Positions 7,509 through 15,792 of a stretch of DNA of 64,000 nucleotides are shown here, in pieces. The notes below the pieces were generated by a model. It was not told the DNA's origin. It saw only the letters and a program-made list of their open reading frames with translations, and ran no database searches. Both the position numbers and the translations under genes were made by a program. This DNA is from Clostridiales bacterium (lineage in GTDB: Bacteria > Bacillota > Clostridia > Christensenellales > CAG-314). The stretch lies in the NCBI GenBank assembly GCA_022508345.1, contig JAFLVK010000001.1, positions 356,371-420,370 on the forward strand, read 5' to 3'. The first letter of the stretch is position 1, and each line of letters begins with the position of its first letter.

Positions 7509-8931
7509 ATATTTCTTCTGCTAATTTTTTGGCAAAGATTGGCGGAACAGCATTGCCAATTGCTTTTCGTATATTCCCCCAATTACCTTCAAATATAAAT
7601 TCATCCGGGAATGATTGAACTCTCGCTGCTTCACGGATTGTTAAAGATCTCGTTGCCGTGGGGTGCACATTGCGACATCCGGATATCATACTAAAATTTG
7701 TGGAAATTGTCGAGCACGGCTCGTCCCAAATTATTCTTTTGTAAGTAGTGTTAAATCCACTGGGTGGACGCAGTGAGGGGTCTTTATTTTCGTGTGCACT
7801 ACAGCCCTCCGGAACATTTTTCAACCACCTGATGACGTGCTCAGGGTGGACAACGCTCCAATGCAATGGGTCAGTTGATGATTCGCCACTCTCAATATTT
7901 GGCAAGTCATGTGTTGCATCTCTAAATGTTAATGCTTGCTTGCAATCTAATACAACGGGAGTTTGATTCGGCTTACTGATGTTATGTGTAGGAAGAGGGA
8001 ACACAAAATTACCTTGGTTAATATCGTTTCGCACTCCTACTAAAATAATACGTTCTCGAGATTGTGGAACGCCATATTCATAGGTATTTATTTCTTCTTT
8101 TGTTACGGTATAGCCTTCTTGTTGAAATGCCGAAAGGATATTTTCAATAAATAATGTACCATCAGGCGTTTTCATTGAAGTTAACAATCGCACATTTTCC
8201 ATAACAAACACTTTGGGGCGCAGTATTGCTACAATGTGTACGTAGTATTTATATAGCTGATTTCTAATATCATTGGGGTCTCGTTTCCCTGCTAAGCTAA
8301 AGCCTTGGCAAGGGGGACCACCGATTATGACATCAATTGGACCGTACTCGTTTTCCCATTTTTTTAAATCCTCATCTGTAATCAGACAAATGTCCTTTTC
8401 TAATAGCATGCTGTTTGGGAAATTATCTTCATATATAGCATTTGCGGATGGTTCAATTTCCACATGACCTATAAGATTATATCCTTCTGCAGCAAAACCT
8501 AAAGACATCCCTCCACAGCCGGAAAATAAAGCTAATGTTTTGGGAGCATTTAATGCTACCGGTTTTTGTGCGGATTGATAGATATTAGAAAGGGTACGAA
8601 CATAGTCAGTATTGCCAATACCCTCTCTGTGTTTTAGCCGCGACAAATAATCTTCAGCTGATTGAATAGGTTTAGGCGTCCCTTTCTTGGAACCATCAAT
8701 TGTAATGCGCTTTTTCCTGACATCAAATGTATTACTTTCAATATTGTTTATTGATTCCTGTAGCGCAGAAAATAGAACAGAAATATCTTCAGAAGATGGA
8801 ACTGTTTTCCCTAGCTCCCAATTTGAAATAGTCGCAGGAGAATACCCGGACATTTTGGACAGATTAATTTGACTTATCTTATATTGTTGTCGAAGTTTTT
8901 TAATCTCGCTATAATTCATGATTTTTCCCAT
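7480..8931 (-). CDS. DNA (cytosine-5) methyltransferase with N-terminal XRE helix-turn-helix
   Basis: 483 residues. Residues 7-57 are an XRE/Cro-type HTH (SKMSGYSPATISNWELGK). From about 131 the C5-methyltransferase motifs follow in order: I FSGCGGMSLGF, IV PPCQGFS with catalytic C208, VI ENV (245-247), VIII QSRERI (290-295) and X AIGNAVPP near the C-terminus. It protects DNA from the facing nuclease. In the SsoII and EcoRII systems an N-terminal HTH lets the methyltransferase repress its own promoter; the same is inferred here and would time nuclease and methylase expression. Start 8931 or ATG 8919 are both possible; neither has a clear ribosome-binding site. Confidence 0.93.
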   Translation of the reverse strand: MGKIMNYSEIKKLRQQYKISQINLSKMSGYSPATISNWELGKTVPSSEDISVLFSALQESINNIESNTFDVRKKRITIDGSKKGTPKPIQSAEDYLSRLKHREGIGNTDYVRTLSNIYQSAQKPVALNAPKTLALFSGCGGMSLGFAAEGYNLIGHVEIEPSANAIYEDNFPNSMLLEKDICLITDEDLKKWENEYGPIDVIIGGPPCQGFSLAGKRDPNDIRNQLYKYYVHIVAILRPKVFVMENVRLLTSMKTPDGTLFIENILSAFQQEGYTVTKEEINTYEYGVPQSRERIILVGVRNDINQGNFVFPLPTHNISKPNQTPVVLDCKQALTFRDATHDLPNIESGESSTDPLHWSVVHPEHVIRWLKNVPEGCSAHENKDPSLRPPSGFNTTYKRIIWDEPCSTISTNFSMISGCRNVHPTATRSLTIREAARVQSFPDEFIFEGNWGNIRKAIGNAVPPIFAKKLAEEIFSQLLSEDV

Positions 8932-9016
8932 AAAACATTTATTGCGTAATAATGGTTTGTTTTAATAATATCAAAAAATAGCGATATATGCAAGTTGTAT
9001 ATATTAAAAATTCGTC

Positions 9017-9040
9017 ATGGGTTGCGACTGCTCCACCACT
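9017..9040 (+). repeat. Island intergenic module, copy C (shortened)
   Basis: ATGGGTTGCGACTG then CTCCACCACT matches the ends of copy B (4392-4426) with the centre deleted. No terminator hairpin follows this copy; a promoter (9060-9088) does. Confidence 0.45.
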
Positions 9041-9059
9041 AATAATAAGCTGTTTAAAC

Positions 9060-9088
9060 TTTCAATTCGAGCGCAGTTATGTGATAAT
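9060..9088 (+). promoter_or_regulatory. Promoter of the 9127 membrane protein
   Basis: TTTCAA (9060-9065), 17 nt, GATAAT (9083-9088), aligned in position with the TTGCAA-17-TATAAT promoters of the other island units. Confidence 0.5.
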
Positions 9089-9126
9089 CTGTGCTACGAC
9101 AAACAGTGATTTACAGGAGAATCGAA

Positions 9127-9597
9127 ATGGCAAAAATTAACCGTATATCCGTTATAAAAATTGTTGTAGCTATAGTCGGTGTTATTATTGCAATCGTTGG
9201 TATTTTTGTACCATGGTTTGCTGCTGAAACCGAACATCCACTTTATAAAGGCAGTATGTATGGTCTTTTTAAACAATTCCGTGAAACTGATTTTCCTCTC
9301 GAAGTTTTGCAGTCATTTGCACTTATCTCGCTCATACTTTCCGTAGCGACTTGCGTGATTTGTATCTTGCAACCTATAGGCATTATAAAAATAAAGCAGA
9401 TGTTTCGCATTATTTGTGCAATTATTGTACTTCTTTTTGCAGTTCTAACATTCATTTTTGATATTGTGATTGCCAAACAATATGGAATAATGTTCAGTGG
9501 TTTGCCATCCCTGTGTTTTGTTCCTAGCGCAGGTGCTTACCTTCGAACTTTAAGTGGTATTATTGTTAGTGTTCCGCTACTTTGTGGCAATAGATAA
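9127..9597 (+). CDS. Small four-helix membrane protein of unknown function
   Basis: Start ATG 9127 is chosen for the ACAGGAG 7 nt upstream; 156 residues. Four hydrophobic segments lie at about 9-29, 63-83, 90-110 and 130-150, with a short polar loop after the first. No family recognised. It is followed after 205 nt by a broken XRE regulator, which may once have controlled it. The 205 bp between holds nothing I can support. Confidence 0.6.
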   Translation: MAKINRISVIKIVVAIVGVIIAIVGIFVPWFAAETEHPLYKGSMYGLFKQFRETDFPLEVLQSFALISLILSVATCVICILQPIGIIKIKQMFRIICAIIVLLFAVLTFIFDIVIAKQYGIMFSGLPSLCFVPSAGAYLRTLSGIIVSVPLLCGNR

Positions 9598-9802
9598 ACT
9601 TAGTATATTAATGGTCCTCTTTAAGAAATCCTATTTTGAATTTTTATTACTTGAAGTAGAACTAGCGATAAATTTCAATGTTGCCATTTACAATATTGAA
9701 AACATGGTACAAAAACTATTGACAAGTAAACTTGGCAAAGTAAGTACAGCAGAAAAAACAAAAAAGCCAATTTGGCATTGGGCATCTGTGCGGAGTGGAA
9801 TA

Positions 9803-9932
9803 ATGGACGACAAATTGATACTTAAAAACCACGTCAAGGAAGCGCGGCAAAAAGCAGGGCTGTCACAAGAGGGGCTTGCAAATCTTGTGTATATCGCTGG
9901 ACTGAAAATTTGAAAACATTTTCTACTTTTAA
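9803..9932 (+). pseudogene. Remnant of an XRE-family regulator with internal deletion, frameshift and stop
   Basis: ATG 9803 with GGAG upstream opens 36 codons ending EARQKAGLSQEGLANLV-YIAGLKI. The first part is the start of the common ~67-residue Cro-like regulators. The expected recognition helix and following ~25 residues are absent. In the next frame, from 9897, the codons read LD-stop-KFENIFYF-stop, which matches the usual C-terminal LDKKFEDIFYF. So the gene lost its middle, shifted frame by one base and gained a TGA. It sits at the right edge of the island. Confidence 0.7.
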
Positions 9933-9960
9933 TAAATTTTGGTAACTGTGAAAATTTCAA

Positions 9961-9989
9961 AAAGACCACAAGTATTTGTGGTCTTTTTT
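9961..9989. terminator. Bidirectional terminator
   Basis: AAAGACCACA (9961-9970) and TGTGGTCTTT (9977-9986) form a 10-bp stem flanked by A and T runs. It separates the island from the minus-strand PHP gene that ends at 9998. Confidence 0.85.
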
Positions 9990-9997
9990 GTGTGGGT

Positions 9998-10771
9998 TTA
10001 ATTTTTTACGTTGGTAAGCTTGAGTTGTCGGTTTACAAAGTAGCAGGTTTGTAATGGCTGTGGGAGGCTAGCCAACGTATGCTGGTAATCGCAACCCAAG
10101 TCGTTAACATTGTGACTGTCGCTGTTGATTGTTACGTACTTACCGCCACATTGGGCGTAGTACTGTATCGCTTTGAGCGACGGCATGGTGGCGGCAACTC
10201 CATTACGCAAAGAGGACGTGTTGATTTCCACAACAATGCCCTTTTCGGCACACAAGCGCAATGTTTGGCAAATATAATCTAAATCTTCGACGAAATCGTC
10301 ATGGTACTTCTTGGGTAAATCAGCGTGACCAAGCACATCGAAACCGCCAAACTGCACCATTTCGCGCACGTATCTGTTGTAAAGCTGTTCGTACTCGCGC
10401 CTGCTGTAGTGCTTGCCGCTGGGTTCGTAATCGGCAGGGTGGTGAATTGACCCGATAATCATATCCGGCTTGCACTCGTACACTGCTTGCATAATTTCAG
10501 GGTGGAGATGCGGTTCGCCTATCTCAAACCCCAAAAGCAAATCTACCTGCCCGCAGAACTGTTGCTTCAGACGTTGAAACTCCGCATTGCGTGCCTCAAA
10601 CTGAAAGCCGTCAAACGTGTTGTAGTGCCTGTTGCAATCGATATGATCGGTAAAGCACACGACGTCTATGCCACGCTCGATTGCTTTCAACGCATACTGC
10701 TGCATTGTTACCGTACTGTCGAAGCTGTAGTTTGTGTGAGTGTGCAGGTCACACCGCAAAATCTTAGACAT
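9998..10771 (-). CDS. PHP-domain phosphoesterase, histidinol-phosphatase-like
   Basis: 257 residues. DLHTHTNYS at the start, CFTDHID near residue 40, IIGSIHH, DVLGHADL and NSDSHN give the ordered metal-ligand motifs of the PHP fold. Overall length and layout match the HisK-type histidinol-phosphatase branch. No other his genes are near, so another phosphoester substrate is possible. Its start overlaps the end of the phosphopantetheinyl transferase gene by 8 nt, so the two are probably cotranscribed and translationally coupled. Confidence 0.8.
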   Translation of the reverse strand: MSKILRCDLHTHTNYSFDSTVTMQQYALKAIERGIDVVCFTDHIDCNRHYNTFDGFQFEARNAEFQRLKQQFCGQVDLLLGFEIGEPHLHPEIMQAVYECKPDMIIGSIHHPADYEPSGKHYSRREYEQLYNRYVREMVQFGGFDVLGHADLPKKYHDDFVEDLDYICQTLRLCAEKGIVVEINTSSLRNGVAATMPSLKAIQYYAQCGGKYVTINSDSHNVNDLGCDYQHTLASLPQPLQTCYFVNRQLKLTNVKN

Positions 10772-11408
10772 TGTTCCTCCAAACCAACTCTATCTTCGAC
10801 GGAATGTATCTTGCAACAGACAAGGCATATTCGACACCATCGATTGTCACAAGCTGGCTGTGAATTGATTTCACGGTAGTGTCACATGCTTTCGGAACAA
10901 ATGCACTGCGGCTACGAAGCTTGTAAAAGCTTTCCTTTTTCGTCCACATCTGTGCAAGAAGTTCCGCTTTTTGTTTGGCGGGAGCTTCGCGCAACACAAG
11001 CTGCTCGTTGTCGGTGAGTATGCGATTGAAAAAGCTGCTGTTGTCGGTGTGACGTTCGAAGCGTTCCACCGCCTCGATATCCACCCCAACAAAATGATTG
11101 CACACCGCGACCACCACCACATTGTTGCTGTGTGCCAGCGAAAATTCGAACCCATTGCGACAGTTCCACTTGCCGTTGTCGTCGATGTAAAAGTTGAAAT
11201 CGGCAACTCCGCCATCGTAGCAATCGCGCAAAACGTAGTCCAGTAGCTTCCACACGCAGTAACGCTGTTGCTTTGTTTTCAAGTCGGTGCAGCTGTGTAT
11301 CATTTCGTTGCGAATTGCAGGCTCAACTTCACCTACAGATACGTCGCTGTCAAAGGTGGCAATGTAGACCATGACAGTGTTATTAAGTTTTGCATTGTTT
11401 TTCGGCAT
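10764..11408 (-). CDS. 4'-phosphopantetheinyl transferase (Sfp/AcpS superfamily)
   Basis: 214 residues from ATG 11408 (TTG 11414 is also open; neither has a visible Shine-Dalgarno). FSLAHSNN, VGVDIEAVER and MWTKKESFYKL are the signature motifs, with the Asp/Glu of VDIE and the Glu of KKESF as magnesium ligands. It moves the phosphopantetheine arm of CoA to a carrier protein. Length is that of the shorter Sfp-type enzymes. Whether the partner is the fatty-acid ACP or a secondary-metabolism carrier cannot be told; no synthase genes are in the window. Confidence 0.85.
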   Translation of the reverse strand: MPKNNAKLNNTVMVYIATFDSDVSVGEVEPAIRNEMIHSCTDLKTKQQRYCVWKLLDYVLRDCYDGGVADFNFYIDDNGKWNCRNGFEFSLAHSNNVVVVAVCNHFVGVDIEAVERFERHTDNSSFFNRILTDNEQLVLREAPAKQKAELLAQMWTKKESFYKLRSRSAFVPKACDTTVKSIHSQLVTIDGVEYALSVARYIPSKIELVWRNNV

Positions 11409-11439
11409 AATCAATATCGTTTATTTTACCATACGCATT

Positions 11440-11467
11440 AAAAAAGCGCAATCCTAAAAGATTGCGC
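11440..11467 (-). terminator. Terminator after the GlmU-like gene
   Basis: On the minus strand GCGCAATC, a 6-nt loop and GATTGCGC are followed by six T (11440-11445). Confidence 0.85.
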
Positions 11468-11486
11468 CAATATTATTCTGCCTAAC

Positions 11487-12098
11487 TTATTGTTTGAAAT
11501 ATTTATATGCTCTGCCCTCTTTGACGGTAAGATAGCTTCGCCCAATGCTGAACGCGCCGTCGGGCATATCTTTGTCCACGGTTGTTCCGCACGCTACAAA
11601 GCAATCCTTGCCGACAGTAAGTGGCGCAACTAGGTTGGCGTTGCACCCAATGAAGCAATCTTCACCCACCGTTGTGTGATGCTTGGTTCGCCCGTCAAAG
11701 TTGACAAACACTACCCCACATCCTATATTTGTGCGCGCGCCCACTTCCGCATCACCAATGTAGCTGAGGTGCGCTGCCTTTACGCCGTCGTGCAGACGGC
11801 TTGCCTTTATTTCCACGAAATTGCCTATGCGGCAGTCGTTACCGACGTGAGCGTTGTTACGCAGGTGCGCATTCGGCCCAACGGTGCAGTTATCCCCTAC
11901 TACGCTGTCGGTTATGCGCGACGAACGAATAACTGTGTTCCTGCCAATTGTTGCATTTTCGATATACGAAAAGCTTTGAACAACGCAACCATCGGATAAC
12001 ACCGTGTTGCCCTTTACCACAGCAAACGGCTCGATAGTTACGTTCTTGCCCACCTTGACGCTTTCTTCAATTATGTACTCTGCCACGTTCTTCCCCAC
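11487..12098 (-). CDS. Stand-alone left-handed beta-helix acetyltransferase, GlmU C-terminal domain-like
   Basis: 203 residues of hexapeptide repeats. The run FVEIKASRL, KAAHLSYIGDAEVG, TNIGCGVVFVNFDG, KHHTTVGEDCFIG and NANLVAPLTVG is that of the GlmU acetyltransferase half, including the catalytic-type His in KAAHLSYIGD. The N-terminal uridylyltransferase half is absent, and no frame upstream encodes it. It may acetylate glucosamine-1-phosphate in peptidoglycan precursor synthesis, with the uridylyltransferase encoded elsewhere, or act on another sugar phosphate. The GTG start at 12098 has no clear ribosome-binding site; a TATAAT-like box lies 14 nt upstream. Confidence 0.75.
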   Translation of the reverse strand: MGKNVAEYIIEESVKVGKNVTIEPFAVVKGNTVLSDGCVVQSFSYIENATIGRNTVIRSSRITDSVVGDNCTVGPNAHLRNNAHVGNDCRIGNFVEIKASRLHDGVKAAHLSYIGDAEVGARTNIGCGVVFVNFDGRTKHHTTVGEDCFIGCNANLVAPLTVGKDCFVACGTTVDKDMPDGAFSIGRSYLTVKEGRAYKYFKQ

Positions 12099-12153
12099 AC
12101 ACTAGATATATCATTATATGCAGGAAATGGCTTTACAGTCCATCAGTTTGCTT

Positions 12154-12183
12154 CACGTCCAGCGCCCAATACACAGGGACGTG
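12154..12183. other. Isolated hairpin between glmU-like gene and spoIIE
   Basis: CACGTCC (12154-12160) pairs with GGACGTG (12177-12183), with TTTTC on the right. It could be a weak terminator along +, but no + gene is upstream. The remaining bases of 12099-12220 hold nothing else I can support. Confidence 0.3.
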
Positions 12184-12220
12184 TTTTCAAGTCACTTTAG
12201 TTAAAATACATACCCGCCGG

Positions 12221-12341
12221 TGAGGGGGTAGAAGCGAGGTAGGCGAGGCGCACGCGGATGAGGCGACAGGAGTGTACTGGGCGTACATGACTGAGCCGAA
12301 ACGCAAGTGCAACAAAGCATACCGAAGTTTATAGCCCCTCA
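12221..12341 (-). repeat. Palindromic element PE, copy 1, at the 3' end of spoIIE
   Basis: A 121-bp imperfect palindrome. The outer arms TGAGGGG (12221-12227) and CCCCTCA (12335-12341) close it, and the right arm includes the spoIIE stop codon. The apex reads AGGAG, TGTAC (12273-12277), TGGGC, GTACA (12283-12287), TGACTGAG. Intermediate arms pair with mismatches and G-T wobbles, for example GGTAGGC against GCATACC. Copies 2 and 3 lie at 50445-50580 and 55629-55755. Read as spoIIE mRNA it makes one long hairpin straight after the stop codon. Confidence 0.75.
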
Positions 12342-14612
12342 CGCAATTTTGGCGACGACTACCGTCATGTCATCCGCCGGCTTGTTGTTGCACAGCTTTA
12401 GCGCTTTGCTAAGTATCACATCGGCAATACTTTGCGGAACATTCAGCGACACTTCGGCAAACACGCGGGCAAGTGCCACGGGATCCTTGAAGCAATCAGC
12501 AACACCGTCGGATAGCAATACTACAACATCGCCACCCATAAGCGCCTTTTTGGTAATGGACGGCTTCATCTCCTCCAACACACCAAGGGGCAGGCTGCTA
12601 CCGGAAACAATCTCCACCTTGCCGTCATTTTTTACAAGTCCGGCGCATGCACCCAGCTTGATAAAGTCCGCCAGGCCGTTGTACAAGTCCAGCACAACCA
12701 CGTCCACCGCGCAAAAGATTTCGTTTCCGCTACCCACCAGCAGCTTGTTTACACAGGACAGTATCGTGTCGTTGTCAAAGCCCGCGCGGTAAAAGCTTTC
12801 CACCAGGCTTATCGACGTTGCGGACATCTGTTCCGCTTTGTCTCCGCTACCCATGCCGTCGCAAAGGGCTACAATACACTTGCCGTTGTCCGTACGCGTA
12901 ACGGTGTGGGTGTCGCCGGAAATTTCATTGCCGTGCTTTGCAACGGAGCTTACGCCAAAGGTAACATTGTAACGCGGGCGAACATTCAAAAAAACATTGA
13001 CCCATGTAGCGCTTTCGGTGCTTTCAATGCGTTCGATTGCCATGCTTTGCTTGACGACGTTGCTTACCACCTTTTCGATAGTTTCGTTGTCGACGTCGCT
13101 CTTGGCTACCGTAAGCACAACTGTAACAATCTCCTTTTGCTGGGCGATAACCGCGCCCGAACACAGCACGTTGTGGAACACAAGGCTGTCCACCAGCTCC
13201 TGCTCTCGGGTGTGGTCGTAGCCTGTGCGGTTTTTGCAATCGGACGCCAGCTGCATCAACAAGTTGGACACGCCGCCCATCTGTTCGCCAAGCAAGGTTT
13301 TGCCGTTGTCCGCCTGTTCAACACGTTCGCGATAAGCGCGGTAAATTTGCGCTTGTTCGTTCACCTCGCTGAGCATTGCCGAAACCCTATCGCACTTGAC
13401 GGATAACGCCTGCGGAACGTCCAAAATGGAGCACTTGCCCCGTTTTACTGCACACACTCCCAGCTGTAGCAGGCTTTGCTCCGTTTGTGCGATATCCTGT
13501 CGCCAACACTTTGCCCTGCTTGGGCAGTCGCGGCAAACGCTTTCGGAGCACTGCCTTACAATGCCTTTTTCCGCCTCTTCAGGAGTGATAGCCCCTGCCG
13601 ACATTGTGAAAAAGGCTTGCTTCATGGACATGAATATATCTGACAGACGGTATAACCTACGCGATACCGTGTCGCCCACCTTTTGCACCACGCTTTTGCT
13701 AAGATACCGCTCGGCACTGCCCGAACAGTAATCGTGAACGTGCCTGTACACGCCTGTGGGCACAACGACGAACACCAGCGCAGATGCAAACGTCGGAGCA
13801 AACACCGCCATATTGAACGCGCCGTGAAGATTGAGAAAATAGGACATGAGCACATCCACCAACAGCACAGACAGCGCACCGACGTATCTGTTTACCTTGC
13901 ACAGGGTAACGCTGGCTAGCGCGGAGATAACGCAATACACACAGCATTCGTAGCTGCCCGTTGCAAACACGTTGCCAATACCGATAAGCACTGCACCCAT
14001 AAGTGCGGTTTTGTCGCTAAAACACACCACACAAAACAAAATTGCAAATGGAACAACAAAATAAATGAGCTGAAGCTGACCGAACGTAATTAGCGACAGC
14101 GAGTAGCTTGCAACAGCTGTCAGCAAGCCGATACACACAGTTTCGTCCAAGGCGGGACGGTAGTTGAGCCCGCGAACGAAAACCGCGCGGAACACGTAAA
14201 TACACACATAGGAAAAGGCAATGCCTATCGCTGCGTAAAGGCACCTGTCAAACAGACTGAAGTAATCGACAAAGCTGTAAACTACGTAAAAGACGTTGGC
14301 TACAACAAGGTAAATAAGCAAAGTAAGCTTGTTTATTTTGTGCTTGGTAAAGTAGTGAATACCCACAAACACCAGCAACACGGCAGCTTTCACAGCAGCG
14401 TGCAGCAGGTTGACCCAGCCGTAAACAACTGCACTGCTGAGATACACAACCGTGGCAACAATGGGGTTCGCCGAGTACACCGCGCCGACAAACAAGCCAA
14501 AAGCAATGTTCCCCTCAAACACGCCGCCGGACACAACCGCCAGCGCAGTAAAGGTAACGTAAAGTAAAATTGTCTTGACTGTCAGCTTTTCCTTTACCGT
14601 AGATAACTTCAT
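12339..14612 (-). CDS. spoIIE: Stage II sporulation protein E, SpoIIE serine phosphatase
   Basis: 757 residues. Residues 1-290 hold about ten membrane segments. A middle region follows with Cys-rich CSESVCRDCPSRAKCW (about 355-370), and the C-terminal PP2C-type phosphatase has ALCDGMGSG ending at residue 590, SDGVAD (701-706) and PADDMTV (Asp 747-748). In Bacillus SpoIIE dephosphorylates SpoIIAA to activate sigma-F in the forespore and helps the asymmetric septum. It is somewhat shorter than the Bacillus protein (about 830). It lies downstream of spmAB on the same strand. Confidence 0.95.
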   Translation of the reverse strand: MKLSTVKEKLTVKTILLYVTFTALAVVSGGVFEGNIAFGLFVGAVYSANPIVATVVYLSSAVVYGWVNLLHAAVKAAVLLVFVGIHYFTKHKINKLTLLIYLVVANVFYVVYSFVDYFSLFDRCLYAAIGIAFSYVCIYVFRAVFVRGLNYRPALDETVCIGLLTAVASYSLSLITFGQLQLIYFVVPFAILFCVVCFSDKTALMGAVLIGIGNVFATGSYECCVYCVISALASVTLCKVNRYVGALSVLLVDVLMSYFLNLHGAFNMAVFAPTFASALVFVVVPTGVYRHVHDYCSGSAERYLSKSVVQKVGDTVSRRLYRLSDIFMSMKQAFFTMSAGAITPEEAEKGIVRQCSESVCRDCPSRAKCWRQDIAQTEQSLLQLGVCAVKRGKCSILDVPQALSVKCDRVSAMLSEVNEQAQIYRAYRERVEQADNGKTLLGEQMGGVSNLLMQLASDCKNRTGYDHTREQELVDSLVFHNVLCSGAVIAQQKEIVTVVLTVAKSDVDNETIEKVVSNVVKQSMAIERIESTESATWVNVFLNVRPRYNVTFGVSSVAKHGNEISGDTHTVTRTDNGKCIVALCDGMGSGDKAEQMSATSISLVESFYRAGFDNDTILSCVNKLLVGSGNEIFCAVDVVVLDLYNGLADFIKLGACAGLVKNDGKVEIVSGSSLPLGVLEEMKPSITKKALMGGDVVVLLSDGVADCFKDPVALARVFAEVSLNVPQSIADVILSKALKLCNNKPADDMTVVVAKIA

Positions 14613-14617
14613 TGTAA

Positions 14618-14642
14618 AAACTCCCCAAAAGTGGACTTGGGG
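14618..14642 (-). promoter_or_regulatory. Hairpin covering the spoIIE ribosome-binding site
   Basis: On the minus strand CCCCAA (14637-14642), an 8-nt loop and TTGGGG (14623-14628) are followed by AGTTTTTACA and the spoIIE ATG. The 3' arm contains the only Shine-Dalgarno (GGGGAG). The same element resembles a terminator for spmAB because of the T run, so it may end spmAB messages and/or hide the spoIIE start. Confidence 0.5.
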
Positions 14643-14714
14643 TAATAATACAACGGCTAGTACGGCTGGTTTTGAAATTATGTGTAAATTATTGTAAAAA
14701 AATGGTAAGTAACT

Positions 14715-15218
14715 TTACATTAACCTGCACAGCAAGCACGCCACCACGCTCCCCAGCAGATTGCAAAACAGCGCGATGGGAATAGCCCAGCCTGTCCTTT
14801 TAACCTTGGTGCCTGCAAAGTACACCGAAGCAACGTAGAATACCGTTTCGCTACTGCCCATGATAACCGAAGCGCAACGCCCGACGTAGCTGTCCACGCC
14901 GTAGGTGTTGTAAACGTCGGTGAGTATTGCCAGGCTACCGCTACCGGAAAACGGGCGAAGCAGCACAAGCTGGACAACTTCGCTAGGAATACCCAGCAGC
15001 TTAAAGGGTGGGGCTAAGAAACGGGTGATGTACACGTCTACACCGCTTGCGTGTAACGCGTTTACCATGATGAATATTGCCGCAAGGTAGGGGAATATAG
15101 ACAGCGACAAATTGAAGGACTTTTTCGCCCCAAGTACAAAACTGTCGTAGACGTTTACGCGCTTTACAAGCCCCGTGACAAGCACGGCTAATAGCAATAT
15201 CGGCACGACGTAATTCAT
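14715..15218 (-). CDS. spmB: Spore maturation protein B
   Basis: 167 residues with about four hydrophobic helices. The conserved nucleoside-recognition (Gate) core includes FPYLAAIFIMVNALHASG, LLRPFSGSGSLAI and MGSSETVFYV, which is diagnostic for SpmB. SpmA and SpmB are needed for spore core dehydration and heat resistance in Bacillus and Clostridium. The start overlaps the spmA stop by 4 nt (ATGA), so the two are translationally coupled. Confidence 0.95.
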   Translation of the reverse strand: MNYVVPILLLAVLVTGLVKRVNVYDSFVLGAKKSFNLSLSIFPYLAAIFIMVNALHASGVDVYITRFLAPPFKLLGIPSEVVQLVLLRPFSGSGSLAILTDVYNTYGVDSYVGRCASVIMGSSETVFYVASVYFAGTKVKRTGWAIPIALFCNLLGSVVACLLCRLM

Positions 15219-15772
15219 GACTTGGGCCTTCCATACGCCATAAACACCAGCGCCACGCCCACAACGCTTGTTACAATGGTGGAAAGCAGGTTGGGCAGCA
15301 GGATATCCGACGGGTTAGCCGAACCCATCGAGGCGCGCAACCCTATCACCGTTGTGGGAATTAGCTGCACGCTTGTGGCGTTGATAACAAACAGCATTGC
15401 CCCACTGCGTGATAGCTGCTCCTCATGCTCCATCACCTGTATTGCGGAAATCGCCGATGGCGTTGCTGCATTACCCACCCCCAGCAGGTTGGAGGCAAGA
15501 TTTAGCGAAATGTAGTCGGAAGCGGCCTTTTCGATGTTGCCGTACAGCCACCTGTTGAGACGAGTAAACAATCGCGACAAACCCTCCACCAGCTTGCACC
15601 TGTCGGCAACTTCGAAAATGCCCAGCCACAGGCAGTACACGCCACATAGCCCCAGTGCAGTGGTCAATGCCTGCGCCGAGCTATCCAAACATACAGTGAG
15701 CACGCCCTGCGGATTGGTAAATGTAAGCACCGCAAGCGACAGCACCGTTACAACCGTCCAAACAATATTCAT
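15215..15772 (-). CDS. spmA: Spore maturation protein A
   Basis: 185 residues, integral membrane. The Gate-domain signature ASDYISLNLASNLLGVGNAA and MFVINATSVQLIPTTVIGLR-type segment (about 130-150) identify SpmA. It is divergent from metG across 134 bp. No forespore-type promoter could be assigned with confidence in that gap. Confidence 0.95.
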   Translation of the reverse strand: MNIVWTVVTVLSLAVLTFTNPQGVLTVCLDSSAQALTTALGLCGVYCLWLGIFEVADRCKLVEGLSRLFTRLNRWLYGNIEKAASDYISLNLASNLLGVGNAATPSAISAIQVMEHEEQLSRSGAMLFVINATSVQLIPTTVIGLRASMGSANPSDILLPNLLSTIVTSVVGVALVFMAYGRPKS

Positions 15773-15792
15773 ACTGTAGTTTATTAAACTTG

